Origin: JANNXQ01 sp038238555
GTDB taxonomy: Bacteria > Verrucomicrobiota > Verrucomicrobiia > Chthoniobacterales > Chthoniobacteraceae
Length of the DNA stretch: 16,308 bases
NCBI GenBank assembly: GCA_038238555.1
Contig: JBBRXP010000131.1
Location: 1 to 16,308 of the forward strand
Reading direction: 5' to 3'
Part shown: piece by piece, positions 16,044 through 16,308 of the stretch
Layout: each line of letters starts with the position of its first letter
Numbering within the stretch: the first letter of the stretch is position 1
Notes under the pieces: generated by a model
What the model saw: only the letters and a program-made list of their open reading frames with translations
The model's database searches: none
Told to the model about the DNA's origin: nothing
Translations under genes and position numbers: made by a program

Positions 16044-16088
16044 GAGGCGGAAAATTCTGAGTGAGGAAATGAGTTCCACCGCAAAGTC

Positions 16089-16101
16089 ACCGATCGGTCA
16101 A
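16089..16101. promoter_or_regulatory. Palindrome with a -35-like hexamer upstream of the oxidoreductase operon
   Basis: ACCGATCGGT (16089-16098) is a perfect 10-bp palindrome; TGACCGATCGGTGA around it is nearly symmetric. On the minus strand it overlaps TTGACC (16101-16096), a good -35-like hexamer, but no convincing -10 follows at 16-18 bases. A regulator site at this place would fit a substrate-inducible sugar operon. Confidence 0.3.
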
Positions 16102-16197
16102 GTGGCGACCCTCCCACCGCCACTCCAGTGGGCGCCGAAGAGAAATTGTGTGACTGCCGCGGCCATCCTCCGCTACGTTCATTGCGTCCTTCACTCC

Positions 16198-16271
16198 GCG
16201 CCCGTAGCTCAACTGGATAGAGCGTTGGCCTCCGAAGCCAAAGGTTGTGGGTTCGACCCCCGCCGGGCGCA
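16198..16271 (+). tRNA. tRNA-Arg (anticodon CCG)
   Basis: The full cloverleaf can be folded by eye. The acceptor stem GCGCCCG pairs perfectly with CGGGCGC (16264-16270). The D-stem GCTC/GAGC, the anticodon stem TTGGC/GCCAA with loop CTCCGAA, and the T-stem GTGGG/CCCGC (one G-T pair) with loop TTCGACC are all intact. The anticodon at 16232-16234 is CCG, reading the arginine codon CGG, common in this GC-rich DNA. The discriminator base A is at 16271; the CCA end is not encoded. Confidence 0.96.
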
Positions 16272-16308
16272 TGGGCTGGAAATTCCGGATGCGCTCCTGC
16301 CCGGTACC

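Noticed and set aside
16044..16079. GTG start at 16079 for the first oxidoreductase
   Set aside because: It would add 12 residues (MELISSLRIFRL) before the normal family start; ATG 16043 places the GCGSIG loop at the usual distance from the N-terminus.
16198..16271. tRNA gene as an attachment site of an integrated element
   Set aside because: No integrase and no repeated tRNA 3' end is visible in the window.
16087..16272. 61-residue minus-strand ORF starting MRPAGVEPTTFGFGGQ
   Set aside because: It is the antisense of tRNA-Arg; this peptide is a well-known spurious translation of tRNA complements.

Overview
This is a GC-rich, gene-dense bacterial window. The mix of genes points to a soil- or freshwater-type member of Verrucomicrobiota: two secreted S41 proteases, a cytochrome c/beta-propeller dehydrogenase, a ketose 3-epimerase, a PIG-L deacetylase, an Asp-box sialidase-like protein and paired Gfo/Idh/MocA oxidoreductases. 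Few starts carry a Shine-Dalgarno and intergenic heptanucleotide repeats are present. The assignment is inferred from gene families and style, not from a marker gene.

Layout. (1) 1-247: the first 30 codons of a probable IS1595-type transposase on the minus strand, a short AT-rich border and an 18-bp perfect inverted repeat. (2) 248-2434 minus: tail-specific protease Prc, divergent from a plus-strand run. (3) 2535-7620 plus: a metallo-beta-lactamase-fold hydrolase, a D-tagatose/D-psicose 3-epimerase-like enzyme, a cytochrome c-propeller dehydrogenase, a four-helix membrane protein and two unrecognised exported proteins. (4) 7767-9511 plus: phoH and tpiA, overlapping by one base. (5) 9528-12753 minus: PIG-L deacetylase, tsaD and a CtpA-type protease, transcribed ctpA to tsaD to PIG-L. 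(6) 12903-13013 plus: a 36-residue single-helix membrane protein. (7) 13031-16043 minus: a three-gene operon with 4-base overlaps (oxidoreductase, oxidoreductase, sialidase-like). (8) 16198-16271 plus: tRNA-Arg(CCG).

The housekeeping functions are tRNA t6A modification (TsaD), glycolysis (TpiA), RNA-associated ATPase (PhoH) and envelope proteolysis (Prc, CtpA). The rest looks like sugar and glycan use: ketose epimerisation, periplasmic dehydrogenation with electron transfer to a heme, N-deacetylation, and the sialidase-like/oxidoreductase operon.

The most unusual signals are non-coding. Five genes have a -10-like hexamer ending 6-7 bases before the start codon, suggesting leaderless mRNAs. 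Several gene junctions carry tandem 7-base repeats of three different sequences. No complete undescribed defence or mobile system was found.
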